Part shown: positions 35,803-48,900 of the stretch, piece by piece
Layout: each line of letters opens with the position of its first letter
How positions within the stretch are numbered: position 1 is the first letter of the stretch
From: Parachlorella kessleri
Lineage: Eukaryota > Chlorophyta > Trebouxiophyceae > Chlorellales > Chlorellaceae
DNA length: 64,000 nt
Assembly (NCBI GenBank): GCA_001598975.1
Contig: BBXU01001137.1
Span: 1-64,000, forward strand
Direction: 5' to 3'
Position numbers and translations under genes: made by a program
Notes under the pieces: model-generated
What the model was told of the DNA's origin: nothing
Database searches by the model: none
The model's input: only the letters and a program-made list of their open reading frames with translations

Positions 35803-38562
35803 TTATCCCCACCCACTCGCCTCGTTCCCGTGAACAATGCACAACGAACACACCTGAGGGGCTGCCAGCTGGCTTAGAAACTCCTGGGCTTGCTCAGGAG
35901 TGACAAAGCCCTGGGTAGCCCATGCCCTCAATATCTGCTGTAGCCTGCGCACCTCCCTCCTGCGGCGAAACCACAAGTCACTGGCCTCACTAAGAGTTGT
36001 AGCACAAAGACTTCTTATGCAGTAAGTGCAGCGAGGCAGGCGCAGGCGCCCGCCGCAGAAGGCAGCAGGTGTTGCCAACTCACAGCAGCCCGCCATAGAC
36101 CTCAAGGTGGTGCAGCCGACCCACCTAAGTTGAGAATTTTGCTGTTCCAGGTGCTTGAGATGCTCCTGCCTCTTCTGGCGGCTGCGCCGCGCCCTCTCCC
36201 TGTGAGGGCATGTCCAAGCACACAGTCCCGCTCCACATCCGACAGGCAAATATATATGCACATAGAACAGGAACAACGCTACGCCCAGAGGTGCAGGGTG
36301 CCACACCTTCCTTAGGTCAGCTAAAGGAGGCCAGGCCAACAGTGCTGGGCCGTAACGCAGAGAAGAGTGCAACCAGCAAAAACGATGGCATGCAGCCCGT
36401 AGGTCCCACTTCACGCTCCTCTTTACCTTTCGCGCTCCCTGAAGGCATCCCTCTTAGACAGGGTCTCTCGGAAGGCATTACGGTGCTCCTGCACACACAC
36501 ACACACACCACAGCGCACCACATGACCTTTGCTGGAAACCTGAGCTTACCTAACTGCAAGCACACTACCACTGCTCATACCTTCTGATGCTATCCTTCAA
36601 GCCAGCATATAACGGACTGGCCTAGGGCCCGCCCCCATGACGCATCAACATCAGTGCATTACACAGTGCCAGCAGGCAGCTTGTACAGGTAAGGCGAAGC
36701 CCATCACCAACACCGTGATTCGCAGCCATCTGCCCCTGTCGCCACCTCTCTGGATCTCACCTTTCTGCCCCCGGGGTCCATGCTGGCTTGGCTGGTGGGT
36801 AACCCCGGTGGCTGCTGTCGTGTGCCTGCCTGCGGATCTGCCACCTCGCCCACGCCTACAGCAGCGGTCATGGCATGCACAGGGAGCGTGCCGCCAGCTG
36901 CAGGCTGCAAAGCGGTAGGCCCCTCATGTGTGTAACCATCCGCCCACTTGTATCCTGGGCCGCTGCTGCCAGGGCGCGTCATGGGGCCGCTGGGCAGCTG
37001 GCTCCCAGGCAGCGGCAGCGAGTGTGCCTGACTGCTCTTGGCGGGATGGTTGCCTTGTCTGCTAGCGGATGAGCGCCTGTGCCAGGGGCCAGGCCAGGCT
37101 GCCGGAGCACCCTCCCCCTCCTCCTCCGCAGCATCAACCCCCTCTTGCTCCTGCTCGGTTACTGCAGGGTCGTTGGGAAAAGGGACACCAGGGCCCAAGT
37201 AGCGAGCCTGTTTCCACCCGGGGGCTGGCACCCCTATGCTTGCTGGTTGTCGCGGCTGGTGCAGCTGCTGGTGCACCTGCTCCTCCTGCCGCTGCCAAAG
37301 CTGTCCAGCTTGCTGTGAGAAGGCCGCAGCGTTTGGGGCTGACATGCGCCGCTTGGGAGGTAGGACACTGGCATCTGTGGCTAAGGCTACTGGTATGCCA
37401 GCGGGTGCTGAGATTGACCTGTCCAACTGCCCCTGATCATCCACCACTGCGGCTGGCTGTGATAGAGGCAGGGCCGGGAGTGGCGGCTGGCCCGCTCGCT
37501 GCCAGCTGTGCTGCTGTTCCAGTCCGCTGGATCTGGAAACGAGACCCTCAGCATCCATCCCCACAGGCCTAGAGTGTGATCGCGGTCGTGCTGCTGCTGC
37601 CGTCGCCTGCTGCTTCTGGTGCAGCTGTGCCTGGAGGCGCCAGTACTTCAGCAGGAGTGCTCTGTACTGCAGATCAGACTCCGCCTCCGACTGCTTGGGC
37701 CCCTGCTGCTGTAGCCTTGGCTGATGTTGCTGTTGCTGGGACGAGGAGAGGAGAAGAAGAGCCGGCCGCATCTCGACGGTAGCTGCTGAGGCTGTAGGAC
37801 ACCCTATGGCACGGCCAGGGAGCAAAGATCGGCCCCCTGCTGCGTCCTGCAACCGCTGCAGGGTGATTGACTCTGGGGAGCTAGTACTGTACTGACGGCT
37901 GGCCACCGTCTTGCCAGAGCCATGGTGGGAGGATGCATCAGGTATGTGACCCTGCTGCGGGGGCGCCGGCGGCGCCGGCCGCACATGCAGTGCTGGCGGC
38001 TGAACAGTCCTGTCCTGGCTGCTTTGCACTAGCGGCAGCTGTACTGTAGGATTTTCGCAAGCCTCTGGGAAGGTTGCAGAGCTGTATGCCAAGGCTGCCC
38101 AGCGAGGCACGGAGGTGCTGCCAGTTCCTTGCCCGTGCGGCGGGTTTGCCCTGGGCTGCTGTGGGGGTGGGCGCTGCTCTGGTGGGCCGTCCTCAAGCAG
38201 GTCCTCTAGGTCTGATCCAACTAGAAAGGCAGTTCCAAGGGCGTCCAAAGCGACACCTACAGTGAAGGTGGATATGCCCAGGTGTCGTTGGGCCGCACCA
38301 GGACGATCGGCATTAGGACGCTCGGGTGTCAGGTCATACAGGGTTTGCAAAGGCCCGGTGAACTTTAGGAACCGGTTATGGCCTGTCGCGAACTGCGCTC
38401 AACGAGCCATAGGCACCATGAGACGGGACGCGGTCATGCGGGCTTACCTGCTTCCGGACCATCGTTCCACGTATTCGCTTCCTGCAACACTGCCTCCTCC
38501 AAAACGTCATAACTCGACAGAGTCCGTTCAGTTGGGTGCGCCAGACGCCACGCTTGGGCCAT
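35803..38562 (-). CDS. bZIP transcription factor with a non-canonical basic region
   Basis: Exons on the - strand: 38448-38562, 36761-38256, 36427-36488, 36125-36199 and 35803-35959; 634 residues if the last exon is read to the stop at 35803. Residues 1-40 begin MAQAWRLAHPTERTL; the long second exon is low-complexity, rich in Gln, Pro and Ser, as in activation domains. The bZIP region spans exons 3-5: RERERARRSRQKR followed by a zipper with Leu every seventh residue (HLKHLEQQNSQLRREVRRLQ). Spacing between the basic region and the first Leu is exactly that of bZIP proteins. The nearly invariant Asn of the N-x7-R signature is Glu here. The C-terminal end is uncertain: a donor-like gtgtgt at CAG could lead to another exon. 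Confidence 0.85.
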
Positions 38563-39334
38563 GCACCTATCCGACGTATCGGACGTAGATAGCAAGCGCT
38601 GTCGCTTGCCGTGGACCAGCCTGTCTCGCGAGAAATCTTGCAATGTGAGCTCACAGTGCAAGATTTCGCAAGGAGGACGCACGCGGGTTTTGGACCGCTG
38701 CATCCGCAGGCCCAGTCATGGGCCCAGTCGGCAGGCGCGCCCTACCTGCTTGTCAATGGGCGTATAATTGTTGACCAGATGATCTTTCCATTTTGCAACG
38801 CCATACTTCTTTCGGGCTGCTCAGGTGTGTACCTTGCACGTATATTCCCTCACGCGGTCCTCCACCAGTTGCAACTGTTAAAAGCCATGATCGCCTTCCA
38901 TGATCGCCTTCCAAGTCCACCCCTGAGGGTTTCACGGAGGGCCTTCGACCGATATACTGCACTTTGCACGAATACATGGCAGCAATGACCAGACCAACTG
39001 GGCATGTAGCCTGGATGGTCTGAGCACCTATAGGGCTCACGGGTTGCATCAAGCCTCAACCCTACGGAACTCTGGTTAGTGCTTTTGTGGGAGTTCATTT
39101 CGTTGCATGCTGTGGTTGTTGGGATACTGCATGCCTCATGGTACTCTTTGAATGACACAGCCCCCCGCGGGGCCCCGCACGGGCAGCATATTGAGGCGCA
39201 GGTTCATGGACGTCAATTGCTGCAGCATAACCCACACATCAAGCCAGGCTATTGTGAAACGTTGATTCAAAGACTTTGTGCGGGGTCACTTGTTTGGCGC
39301 GGCATGCATGCTGCTTGAGTAGCCTGACACAACC
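38563..39334. promoter_or_regulatory. Divergent intergenic region bZIP / Fcf2-like gene
   Basis: About 770 bases between two start codons. The part nearest the bZIP gene holds two ACGT cores (38574-38577, 38583-38586), a perfect 7-bp inverted repeat (38592-38609) and a 40-bp near-perfect palindrome (38630-38669). The rest shows no feature I can name. Confidence 0.6.
38630..38669. repeat. 40-bp palindrome upstream of the bZIP gene
   Basis: Centre TGTGAGCTCACA is a perfect 12-bp palindrome; the flanks GAAATCTTGCA and TGCAAGATTTC extend it to arms of 20 bases with two mismatches. It lies 68-107 bases upstream of the bZIP start codon at 38562. Confidence 0.9.
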
Positions 39335-42300
39335 ATGGTTAGCACTCGCTCAAGGAGCGCTTTGAACTCTGGAGACGCCGCAGTTGCCGCTGCACAAGGT
39401 CAGCCAGAAGTAAGCTCCACGCCACGCCGTTCCTCTAGCCGGCTAGCCGGCAGGGGCACCTCCACACCTTCAGGGCGGACCAGGCAGACGAGAACCGCCT
39501 CTAAAGCCAAGGCTGCGGAGCTGGCCTCAATCCTCGAGTCGCCTCAACAGCAGCAGCAGCAGCAGCAGCAGGCAGGGCAGGCGCAGGAACAGGCAGCCGA
39601 TGAGCAGCAGCATGTGGGGCAGCAGTCGCAGCCACCTGCGCCTGAACTGCAGCAGCAGCCGGGGGAGGAGGCACAGGCTGACAGCCAACCACAGCAGCAG
39701 CCCCAGGCCTCGCCACCAGTTTCTGTGGGGCAGCCAGGCACTGAGGAGCCTGGTGAGACTGTAGAACTTACAGAACGCGAGGGGAGCGACAGCCAAGGTC
39801 CAAGCGAGACCGACGAACATGCTGACGGGGAAAGGCAGCCGCCAGGAGCCGACGCAGAGCAACAGCCGGCGGGCGAGGCTGCCTCCCCGAACCCGGCCAT
39901 GCAGCCAGCTCTGCGTCTAGGGGGGCTTGGGGCAGATGCTAGCCTGCTTGACAAGGTCGCGGCGGAGATGTTTGCCGCTTTGGCGGACACGTTTGGGGAC
40001 GCCGAGTCGGATCAGGGTGGCAGCGACGAGAGCAGCAGGAGTAGCAGCGGCGACGAGGGCGAGGAGAGTGGGGAGTCGGACGAAGAGGATGTTGGTGAAC
40101 AGAGGCTGGAGCAGGGGCAGGAGGAGACAGGAAGAGCAGCAGCAGCAGCCGCAGCAGTGGGCACAGGTGGGGATCTGGAGCCGGTAGGCTGCCACCTGTG
40201 GAGGATTGGTGCGGTGGGCCGCAAAGCACCTACGTGAAACACACCTCTCTTGTTGCCTTATTCAGTCTCTGTTTGACCAGGTGCTAGGTCTGACGGGGGT
40301 TTCACTAAGCTGGCAGCTTAGGGGAAACCCTTACCCACGTGTGGCCATGTGCCACCTGCAGGGCGGGTTTTCCTCCAAAACACACACTGAACAGCTTGTT
40401 TCTTCTCCCGCCCAGGTGGTGGGGGCTACACTGTTCCGCGGCATCTCCGCTGGGAGCCCGAGCTAGCGCTGCCGGGGCAGGCAGCACCACACCATCGCCG
40501 GCCCCAGGGGCGGCCTCAGCAGAAGCAGTCACAGCAGCAGGAGCCGCTGGCCAAGCAGGTGGGGTTATGCCCTTGCGAGCGCGTCGCCTCGCGTTGAATG
40601 CCTGGCGTGCTACAGGCCGAGGGCAATGTGTAAGTTCCCTGCGGACTGCATGCGGCAGGTCTTTGGTAGGATGAGTGTGAGCCAGGGTTGGCACGGACGG
40701 CTGCTGTGCCAAAGGCTGCTTGGCTGTGCCTGTCGAGCCTTGTAACGTATGGCCACGCTCCAGCCCTGGCAATAATTTGACTTCTTACCATATAATACCA
40801 CTGTACCATCCCTGTCCCCTGCCTGCAGTTGCATGCGCTCCCCCGCGACGAGCGCGCTCTGCAGAAGGCCCGCCACGGTGCGGCGCCAGACACGGCCGGC
40901 AAGCAGTGGTTTGACCTGCCTGCAACGGCCATCACAGATGAAGTCAAGCGCGACTTGCGCATGCTGCGGCTAAGGTGGGCAGCACATCAGCAGCACACCG
41001 TACTTTGCCTTTCGCCGCACATGTCATTACTCCACGGTGCTTGCAAGCTGTATCCGAGCCTGGGTCATAGACACTTCATCCGCTGCAATAGGAGTGCATT
41101 CTGAGCCAGCAGTTGCACAACATGTCCTGCCACTGCAGCACTTCGCGCTGACTTCCAAACTGAGGCATGAAATGGTGTCATGCATGCTATATGAGTGTCT
41201 CGTGGTGCTAGCTAGGGGGGCTTTCCGCTGCTGTCCAGCCCTAACAAGGCGACGATCGGCGAAATGGGCGTCCATATGGTCTTCAGCGCCTGACTGGGGC
41301 CCTCCGAGTGCCCTGTTCCGCGCTTGTCCTAGTGCTCTCTGCCTTGTACCTTGCAGGACTGCATTTGACCCCAAGGCTTTCTACAAGAAGCTGGACAGCA
41401 CCAAGTTTCCCAAGCATTTCCAGGTTGGCACGGTGGTGGAAGGGGCGGCCGACTTCTACTCAGGTGAGGGGCAAGGGTGCTTTTTGTTGTGTTGTAAGCC
41501 TGCATGCAGAACGAGGCTGGCACATGCAAGCTACCTGAGGAGGGTCCATGCAGCCAGCTATCAGTGCAGCAACAAGGCCAAGGCCCGCTCATCAGGTAGC
41601 TCGTTTAGCGTGCCCTTGGGGGCTTAGGAGGCAGGTCCCAGCCGTGTAGCTGGGGAGGGTTGGCCCCTTGGGGCTGCTTTGTGTGATGCTAGCCATGTGC
41701 CACCCGCCCGTCGCGCCGCAGTATGCCTGGCACGGCTTCACCTCAGTCTGTCTGGGTGCGCTCTGCAGCACGGCTGACCAAGGGCGAGCGCAAGCGGACC
41801 TTCACAGAGGAAGTCATGGCCGACCCCCACCTGGCAGAGGCAAGTCCTGCGTGGTAGTAGTCTTGCCGGCGGCAGGCTGGGCTGGGCTGTCTTCACAGTC
41901 AACGTGCCTGTTGCATGTGGAGCACTGCCGGGAACTGCATGTGCGTGGCCTGGCAGGCTTGGATCTGCTTGCTTATGTTAGGGGGGTGGGGATGCGTGAG
42001 GGTGGCAGCAGCTGTGTTTGCATTTCGCCTTGAGCCACTTGTCGTGTTAAACGTGTATAGGTCCACTTGTGCTACCTTGCTATTGGTTTTCCCGGAAAGC
42101 GCAGGGGTTCTATTGTGCCCTCCGTCCTTCCACTATCAAGATACCATTGCAGCAGTCGCTCCTGAGGCCGGGCCTCAGCGATGCTTGCCGTCATTTAGTG
42201 TCTTTCCTCCTGCCCCTGCTCCTCCGCGCAGGTGCGCAATAAGCGCTTCAGCAAGCTGCAAGAGGAGAAGTCCTACTGGGCCAACAAGAAGGCGGCACGG

Positions 42301-42351
42301 AAGACAGAGAACGAGCGCCTGAAGAAGAAGCCTCGCAAGCCCAAGCACTGA
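39335..42351 (+). CDS. FCF2: Fcf2-type pre-rRNA processing factor
   Basis: Nucleolar factor family needed for early 18S pre-rRNA cleavages (Fcf2 in yeast; the DNTTIP2 C terminus in animals). Exons: 39335-40183, 40266-40287, 40416-40558, 40829-40974, 41357-41463, 41769-41839 and 42232-42351 (TGA); 485 residues with all phases in agreement. The first 283 residues are low-complexity: a basic Ser/Arg start, a CAG-coded Gln run (39548-39572), Glu-rich and Ser-rich acidic blocks. The conserved Fcf2 domain is C-terminal: QWFDLPATAITDEVKRDL, DPKAFYKKLDSTKFPKHFQV, GTVVEGAADFYSARLTKGER, EEVMADPHLAE, and a Lys-rich tail (RLKKKPRKPKH). The intron after 41839 has a GC donor (gcaagt), supported by the conserved frame on both sides. 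Confidence 0.92.
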
Positions 42352-42996
42352 TCCCTTGTATTTCTTTGGGGAGGGACCCCACTGGGCCGTGTGGAGGCGC
42401 TTGGTCACCATGCCCAAAAGAGGCTTGCGTGTGGCCGCAAGCATGGAGGGAGGTGTTTAGTGTCTGTCCTAAATATGCGAGCGCAGCAGGCTGAAGACCT
42501 TGGTGAGCTGTGGCCTGGCTTCCATGCACTCATTGGTCCAGCTGCTGGGGGACGCTAATTCAGGGGCTTTTGTCTGCTCCCCAGCTAGTTGCAAGAGTTC
42601 CCTTGTTATAAGTCTATGGCTTGAACCGGCTCCAAAGCTTGATGCCATAGTGAGAACCGTGTCAAGTGCCACCTGCCATCACGCAGCCAAGTGTCTTAGG
42701 GTGTAGGTCATGTCGATCATTCCCTGCCTTCGGGTTCAACTGCCTCCTGGGTAGCGTGGAAGTAGTGACGAGTCAACAACTCAACAAGTAAATACAGAGG
42801 AAAGCTACAGCCAGCCTAGAGCGACAGTGATGAGAGATATACTGTAGGGCAAGGCTCTGAAATATTGCACCCCACATGCCCCCCCCCCCCTTCCCGGGCC
42901 TTTGCCAGTGCCACCCAGCCCGCCCATGCCCCCAGAAGCATGGAGACCTCTCTCTCAGCGGTGTGCCTGCCAGTACTCCGGGGACAGTGCCCACAC
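42352..42996. other. Convergent spacer between FCF2 and MCM2
   Basis: About 645 bases with both 3' untranslated regions and a C-run near 42880. Nothing else was recognised. Confidence 0.55.
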
Positions 42997-45900
42997 CTAC
43001 ACCCTGGCCAGCCTGATGCTGCGGCGGTCGTCCGTTAGCTGGAAGCCCGCCTCACCAAAGACGGCCGAGGCGAAGAAGGGCTGCAAGTCGGTGACGTCCA
43101 TCTCACGCATGCGCTCCTCCAGCTTCCTGCAAGATGCGGAAACCCACATGAAGGTCTGCATTGGGTACACTCTACGGCAGTGCACTGGCATTGCTGCGCC
43201 GCAGACGTTAGAAGGGAGGAGAGAAGTGCCAACTAGGGTGTAGCAAGTAGGTCATCGTGACCGGGAGGGACGCAGGGCCGAGGGGCATGACCCAGTGCAG
43301 GGCCGGTCGCATGTCGGCCTGACGCAGAGGCCAAGAGGGCGTGACACAGAGCCTGACTGCATCCGGCCCTGTCAGTCTAGATCGCTCCTACCTCCTCTCT
43401 GTTCGCATTGCCTGGCACCTATAACAGTTATGTTCACACTCACCGCACGTCCACGGTGAAATACTGCGCGTCCTCCACCTGGCCCGTGACCTGCTCCATG
43501 CGCCGCTCCTCCCGCAGGCACTCCTGCACAGCGCAGCGCAGCAGGCACAGCAGAGGTTGACATGCCAGCCACGCACGAAAGGTCACGGAACCCCTCGCCG
43601 CCGCAGTGCTTTTGCTGGCCCCCCCTGAGGCGGCAACCCATGCGTGCAACAAACCTGAAACCACTGGCTGAAAAGCAAGACAGCAGTCGGCATATCCAAG
43701 CTACCCCAACCACATGCAGCAGGTGCGGGGAGGAAGAGGACACACGGGGCAGGTCATGAAGAGCAGACAGCATCGTCATTACTGAGACCACTGGCTGCCT
43801 CGCTATAACACAGCACCAGCAGGAGCAGGGCAGCTCGCCTGCAGCTTGTAGAGGGCCAGCTGGTCAAAGTCAGCCTTGGCCGTCATGAAGCGCCGGAACT
43901 TCTTGGCCAGCGCCTTCTGCACGCTCAGCTTTTGTGTGCTGATGAAGCTCTCCAGCATGATCCTGCGCGAGTCATAGTAGTAATGTTTTCAAACTCTTAG
44001 TAGTAGGCTTGATGCAGACGTGCCCTTGTGGCGCATATCTATCCCTGTAACAGAAAGGCTGGGCGCGACAGGCTGAAGTTCCTAGGTAATAGTGCTCCGT
44101 GCGACACTGATTTTTGTTATGGCCAAGTCAGCTTCCTGTAAACCTCGCTCCCTGCCGCAAAGCTGCATGCCCAGTGCAGGGAGGCTCTGCTTAAGCTCCG
44201 TTCACGGTTCCATTACCGTTAACCCTTGCATACCCCTCTGATCCTTCCCAGAAGTTGTACCCTCGCGTCAAGCCACCCAGTATTGCTCCTCCTCACCACT
44301 TCCCACCACATGCACCCCCGCACCTGATGGCATTGTCGATGTCATCATCGTTGACATACTCCCGCAAGTGCATGGTCGCCCTTGCCTCTGCCATGCGGAT
44401 CATGCTCTCCAAATGCCGCACAGCAATGGGCATGCCGTGTGTTACGCTGGACTCGCGTCGCAGCTCAGCATACACCTGCACAAATGTAGCAGCAACGGCC
44501 GGGCTAGCATTGTGAACCTGGTGAGCTAGGAATGCTGCCAAGCTGGTGGGAGTCATAACTGGGCGTCAGCCTACTTCCCACCAAAGCTCATGATGCAATT
44601 CACCGGTGGAGGTGGGTACTCCTCTTCTGGCCATCAAGCCAGGAATTGCCCGCTTGCAATGCCTATGACCGGGGCAACCTTACACATATTCACCCATAGT
44701 TGCGGGATGGACCCGCAGCAAGCAACCGCAATCATGCTGCCGCGGTGTTGAGACACAAGCGTAGCTGTAGTGCTGCTGCGGTTATCTGCTTCTCTGCTTA
44801 CCTGGGCAACCTTGTCATAGTCCGCCATTTGCAGCCTGGGCCGGCAGGTCTGCTTGGCGTAGGTGATGTACTTGCGCAGCAGCTCCTGGGGCAGCACGTC
44901 CGGATCCACTGCCGCCTGCTGCGCTACGTCCTGCTCTGCTTGCTGCGCTGCGCCTGCTATGCCCTGATCATCGTCCGCCTCCGCAGCGTCTGGGTGGCTC
45001 CGCATGTGTGAGCCCACCACAAAGTTCGCCAGCTTCTCGTCGTTCACAGGGTCCACGGTGTCCTTGATAACGCAGAGGATGTCAAAGCTGCAGCGGGGGG
45101 AGGCGGGGCGGCACAGCAGTTTGCGACTGACAGGTGGCCAGATAGTAAGTGAGCCGGGGGCCCAGAGTGCCACACAAAGCCTCCTGGAGGGTACCATGCC
45201 ATGCATGCGCCACGCTTGCAACTGGGTGCTTGCCCAGCACACGCAGTGATGACTCTAGCCCCTGTACCAGCTTCAGACGGCGGACCAGCGCAACACCTGG
45301 ATATGGGACTTCCAGCTTTCACTAGAACACCAGGTCCAAGGGCACACTGCGGGGTCCAAACTTTGGGAGCTCCGCCTCATTGACAGGGCCATAGCTGCTG
45401 GTATCACAGGCATCCAGCTATATGCAACAGATCTAAGTAGCACGCACCGCGAGAGGATGGGGTCTGTGAGCTCAACGTTCTCTGCAAAGGTCTTGGAGGC
45501 GTCGTAGCGGCCGCCGATGGGGTTGGCTACCGCAATGACCGAGCACCGGGCTTGCAGCTGCGTGACGATGCCTGCCTTGGAGATGGAGATGGACTGCTGC
45601 TCCATGGCCTGCAGAGCACAGCGCAGCACCACAGAGCACATGATATCTCTGTCATCATGGGTGGTCGAAGGCAGGATGCTGGCGACTCAGGGCTGGCATG
45701 AGGTATTGGGACAGAGGCAGCAAAGGACAGCACGGCAGGATGCAATAGGAGACATTTATTCGAAGCGCTTCTGCTGCCTTCAACCCAACGTGGTTGTTCC
45801 TGCACTAGCAGGCCGGCACAGCAAGCGGCAACAAGGAGCATAGGCAGGCATCTCCCCAGGGAAGGAAGGGCGCCTGACCTCGTGAATGGAAACGCGGTCC

Positions 45901-48900
45901 TGGTCGTTCATCTTATCAAACTCGTCGATCAAGCACAAACCCTGCAGGACACCAATGCAAACCCACACTCAACACGTTGAGCCTGCTACTGTGTGGGTAT
46001 TGTACAGGATAGTGCCTTGCAAAGGCTGTAAATCCCAGCGTACTGCTAGGCATACCAGCGGCAAGTTTGGAAAGAATTTGATTAGAAAGGGCAACTGATA
46101 GTGCCTGCCCAGGGTCGCACCGACCAAAATGCAATGCAATCCACAGTATACTCGTGGAGTTCATCAGCATCAACAGCATTCAGTAAAGCCGGGCGTATTG
46201 GAGTACAATATTCATGAACAGCAGGTGGTCAGCAAGCACAGGTATCAATGAGCACATAAAATAAGCACATAGTAGCCAAGGGGTCCCTGTGTTAAGTGTG
46301 CAGGCATGGGGGGCATCAAGACAGGTGTTGCGGTCCGCGGGATGGCTAGCCTCCCTGGTTAATGTCTGCTTACCCTGTCTGCCAGTACCAGCGCTCCTCC
46401 CTCCAGCGTCCACTCGCCGGTGATAGGGTCCTTATGCACAGAGGCCGTCAGACCCACAGCAGAGGCGCCCTTGCCTGCAGCATGCCACACACATAGCTGG
46501 TCAGGACACCAAACTGAAGGAGCGGGTCCCGTCTGTCATGTCCGATGCTAGCAGGCTGCACTTCTTCCTCAAACTCATAGACCATCCATAACAATTTGCC
46601 AGTGACACACCGCCTTGAATGGCTATGTGTCATCAAGCCTGTGTTACCTGCCAGGCGAAGCTCAGCCGCACCTGAGGGCCAGCAAACCCGAAGTTCACAA
46701 CCCAGCCATCATGATATACTTGGCGTAGGCCTACCTGTGGTATAGACAGCCCTGTGAGCCACCTTCTCAACATACTTGAGGAACTGGGACTTGGCAGTAC
46801 CTGCAGGCACAGCTGGCCCAGCGCCTTGGCAGCCTGCCTAGAAAGCAATTGCCCCTCAATCGAAGCCATACATGTATGCTCACAAGTGCTGGGATGAACC
46901 ACCCAACCGCTACTTCAAGCCATCCCGCCCACCAAGTGTTGTGGGTGTGCCAGTTCACACAGCCCTGCCATTTGACAGTATTATTAAGCTGAGGGAAGTC
47001 CTGTTGAGTACCAGCCCTTCACATCCCTTTAGGCGGGCAGCATGCTGGGCTGCCCACCTAAAGAGAAAGTTACCTGCGCCACAGACCTCAAGGCAACCGA
47101 GGGCCAACAGAAATGTCAAGGGGCCCCCTAGGACCTCATCAGCTCACTCAGCTTGCTTACCAGGGTCTCCTAGAAGCAGCATGTTGATGTCGCCGCGCAG
47201 GCGGTGGGTGGCAGAGGGGTGCTTCTCCTGCCCGCCAAACAACGCCAGCGCGATGCCCTGCTTGATGTTGCCGTGGCCATAGATGGAAGGCGCAATGGAC
47301 TTGTAGATGCGCTCGCCTGCATGTGCCGGCCGGGAGGAGCGCCTTTGTGGTGACATGGCTGGCAACAGGGCGAGGCCAGGAGGGCTGGAGCGCAGGTGGG
47401 CCTGCCAATCTGGGGCACACAAGAAAGGGCCGTGGGCAAGCGGTCACACCAGGCAGGCGACGAAGACCAGGCGCATGCCAGCACTTTGGCCATTCCTAGC
47501 GACGCCTTGCGCTTCTCTCTATCCTCAAAGTTGGCGGAAGAGCGCACCTATCCGGGGGTCCCGGGCCAGCGCGCGAATCTCGTTCTTGTCCTCGTCGGTC
47601 AGCCGGGCTGCAGAGTAGAGGTCGCCCTTCTTCTGGATGTGGTTGGCCTCGATGTTGGTAGAGAACACCTGAGCCGAGGCAGGAAGTGTGTCTGTGTGTG
47701 TGTGTGCGCGCGCGTCCAAATGTGGGTGTCAAACAGGTGAGAGAGCCTGATTTGGAGCCAGGTGGTAGAGGCAGCACTACGGTGAAAGAGAGCAGAAATG
47801 GCCGGCATGGAGGTGGACCGCCCCAAGTCGGGTCTCAGAGTATCACCCAAGTCAGGTCTCAGAGTATCAGCCAAGGGTCGTTTGTGTCTCACCGGGAAGC
47901 CATGCTTGGCGTTCTGGCTGGCCTCAAAGCTGTGCTGGTACACACCACTGACCACGATCTCCTCCCCAGGCCGCACAAAGTCCACCTGCAGTTTATCAAA
48001 CCCTTGTCTGTGATGTTGGCTGCCTTGCCCGACCAGAAACAAGCGAGGAAAAAGGGGCTTGTTAGCTAGACAGGGACACAAGGCTTTGCTGGCACCCTCC
48101 CCCGGTGGGGGTTCTGGCTGCATTGAGGTGTCCATGCAGCTGTACAAGGGCGGCCCAGCAAAAGGCAGCAGAACTCAACAAGCCCAGCGTCGCGAAGGTC
48201 GCGTGTCGCCTGTTGCTTGCTCACAGCAAGCAGAAGGTTGTACGCGCATGTTTGGAATCGCAAGCAGCAGGCGACATACTACCACACACAAGATGCCCAT
48301 AATGTGCAAATCGCCGGCTGCCTACCAAGTCGTTCAGCAGGATGACCTCCTTGGAGCGAGGCAGGCGCCCCGCTGGCACGCTGCCTGGTGACTCCTGCAG
48401 CGTGATCTTCTGGTAATTGCGGTACACAGTGTCCTTCATGTTGATCTGCACAAGAAATGCGTGGCAAGGGATTGGCAACTCCTCAAATCCCTGAGCCGGA
48501 GGGCTGAGGCGTTGTGGGTGGTCAACCCGCCAAGCATCTGCATGGCTTTCCGCGTGTCTGCTCCAATGAAAGGTGTTGTGGCAGGCTCATGCAGTTGAAG
48601 CTACCAAAAAACCTATCAAACAGCACGTTCCACATAAGCGATGCCATGTGTCAGAACGAGCTTCCTCACTCACCCCTCCGCTTTCCAACTCTAATCGTCT
48701 GACCGTTAAGTTGTCCGTCCAAAAATGCAAGCCACAGGCACCCCCCTCCCCACCACCACACACCTGGAAGGGGCCCTTGGAGGTGCACGCCCCGCAGTTC
48801 ATGAGCTTGATCTCCTGGCTGCCCTGCTGGTAGTAGGGCCCCAGCAGCGCGCCACACTTGAGGCAGTCAAACATGACCATGTGCAGCTGCGGGAACACCC

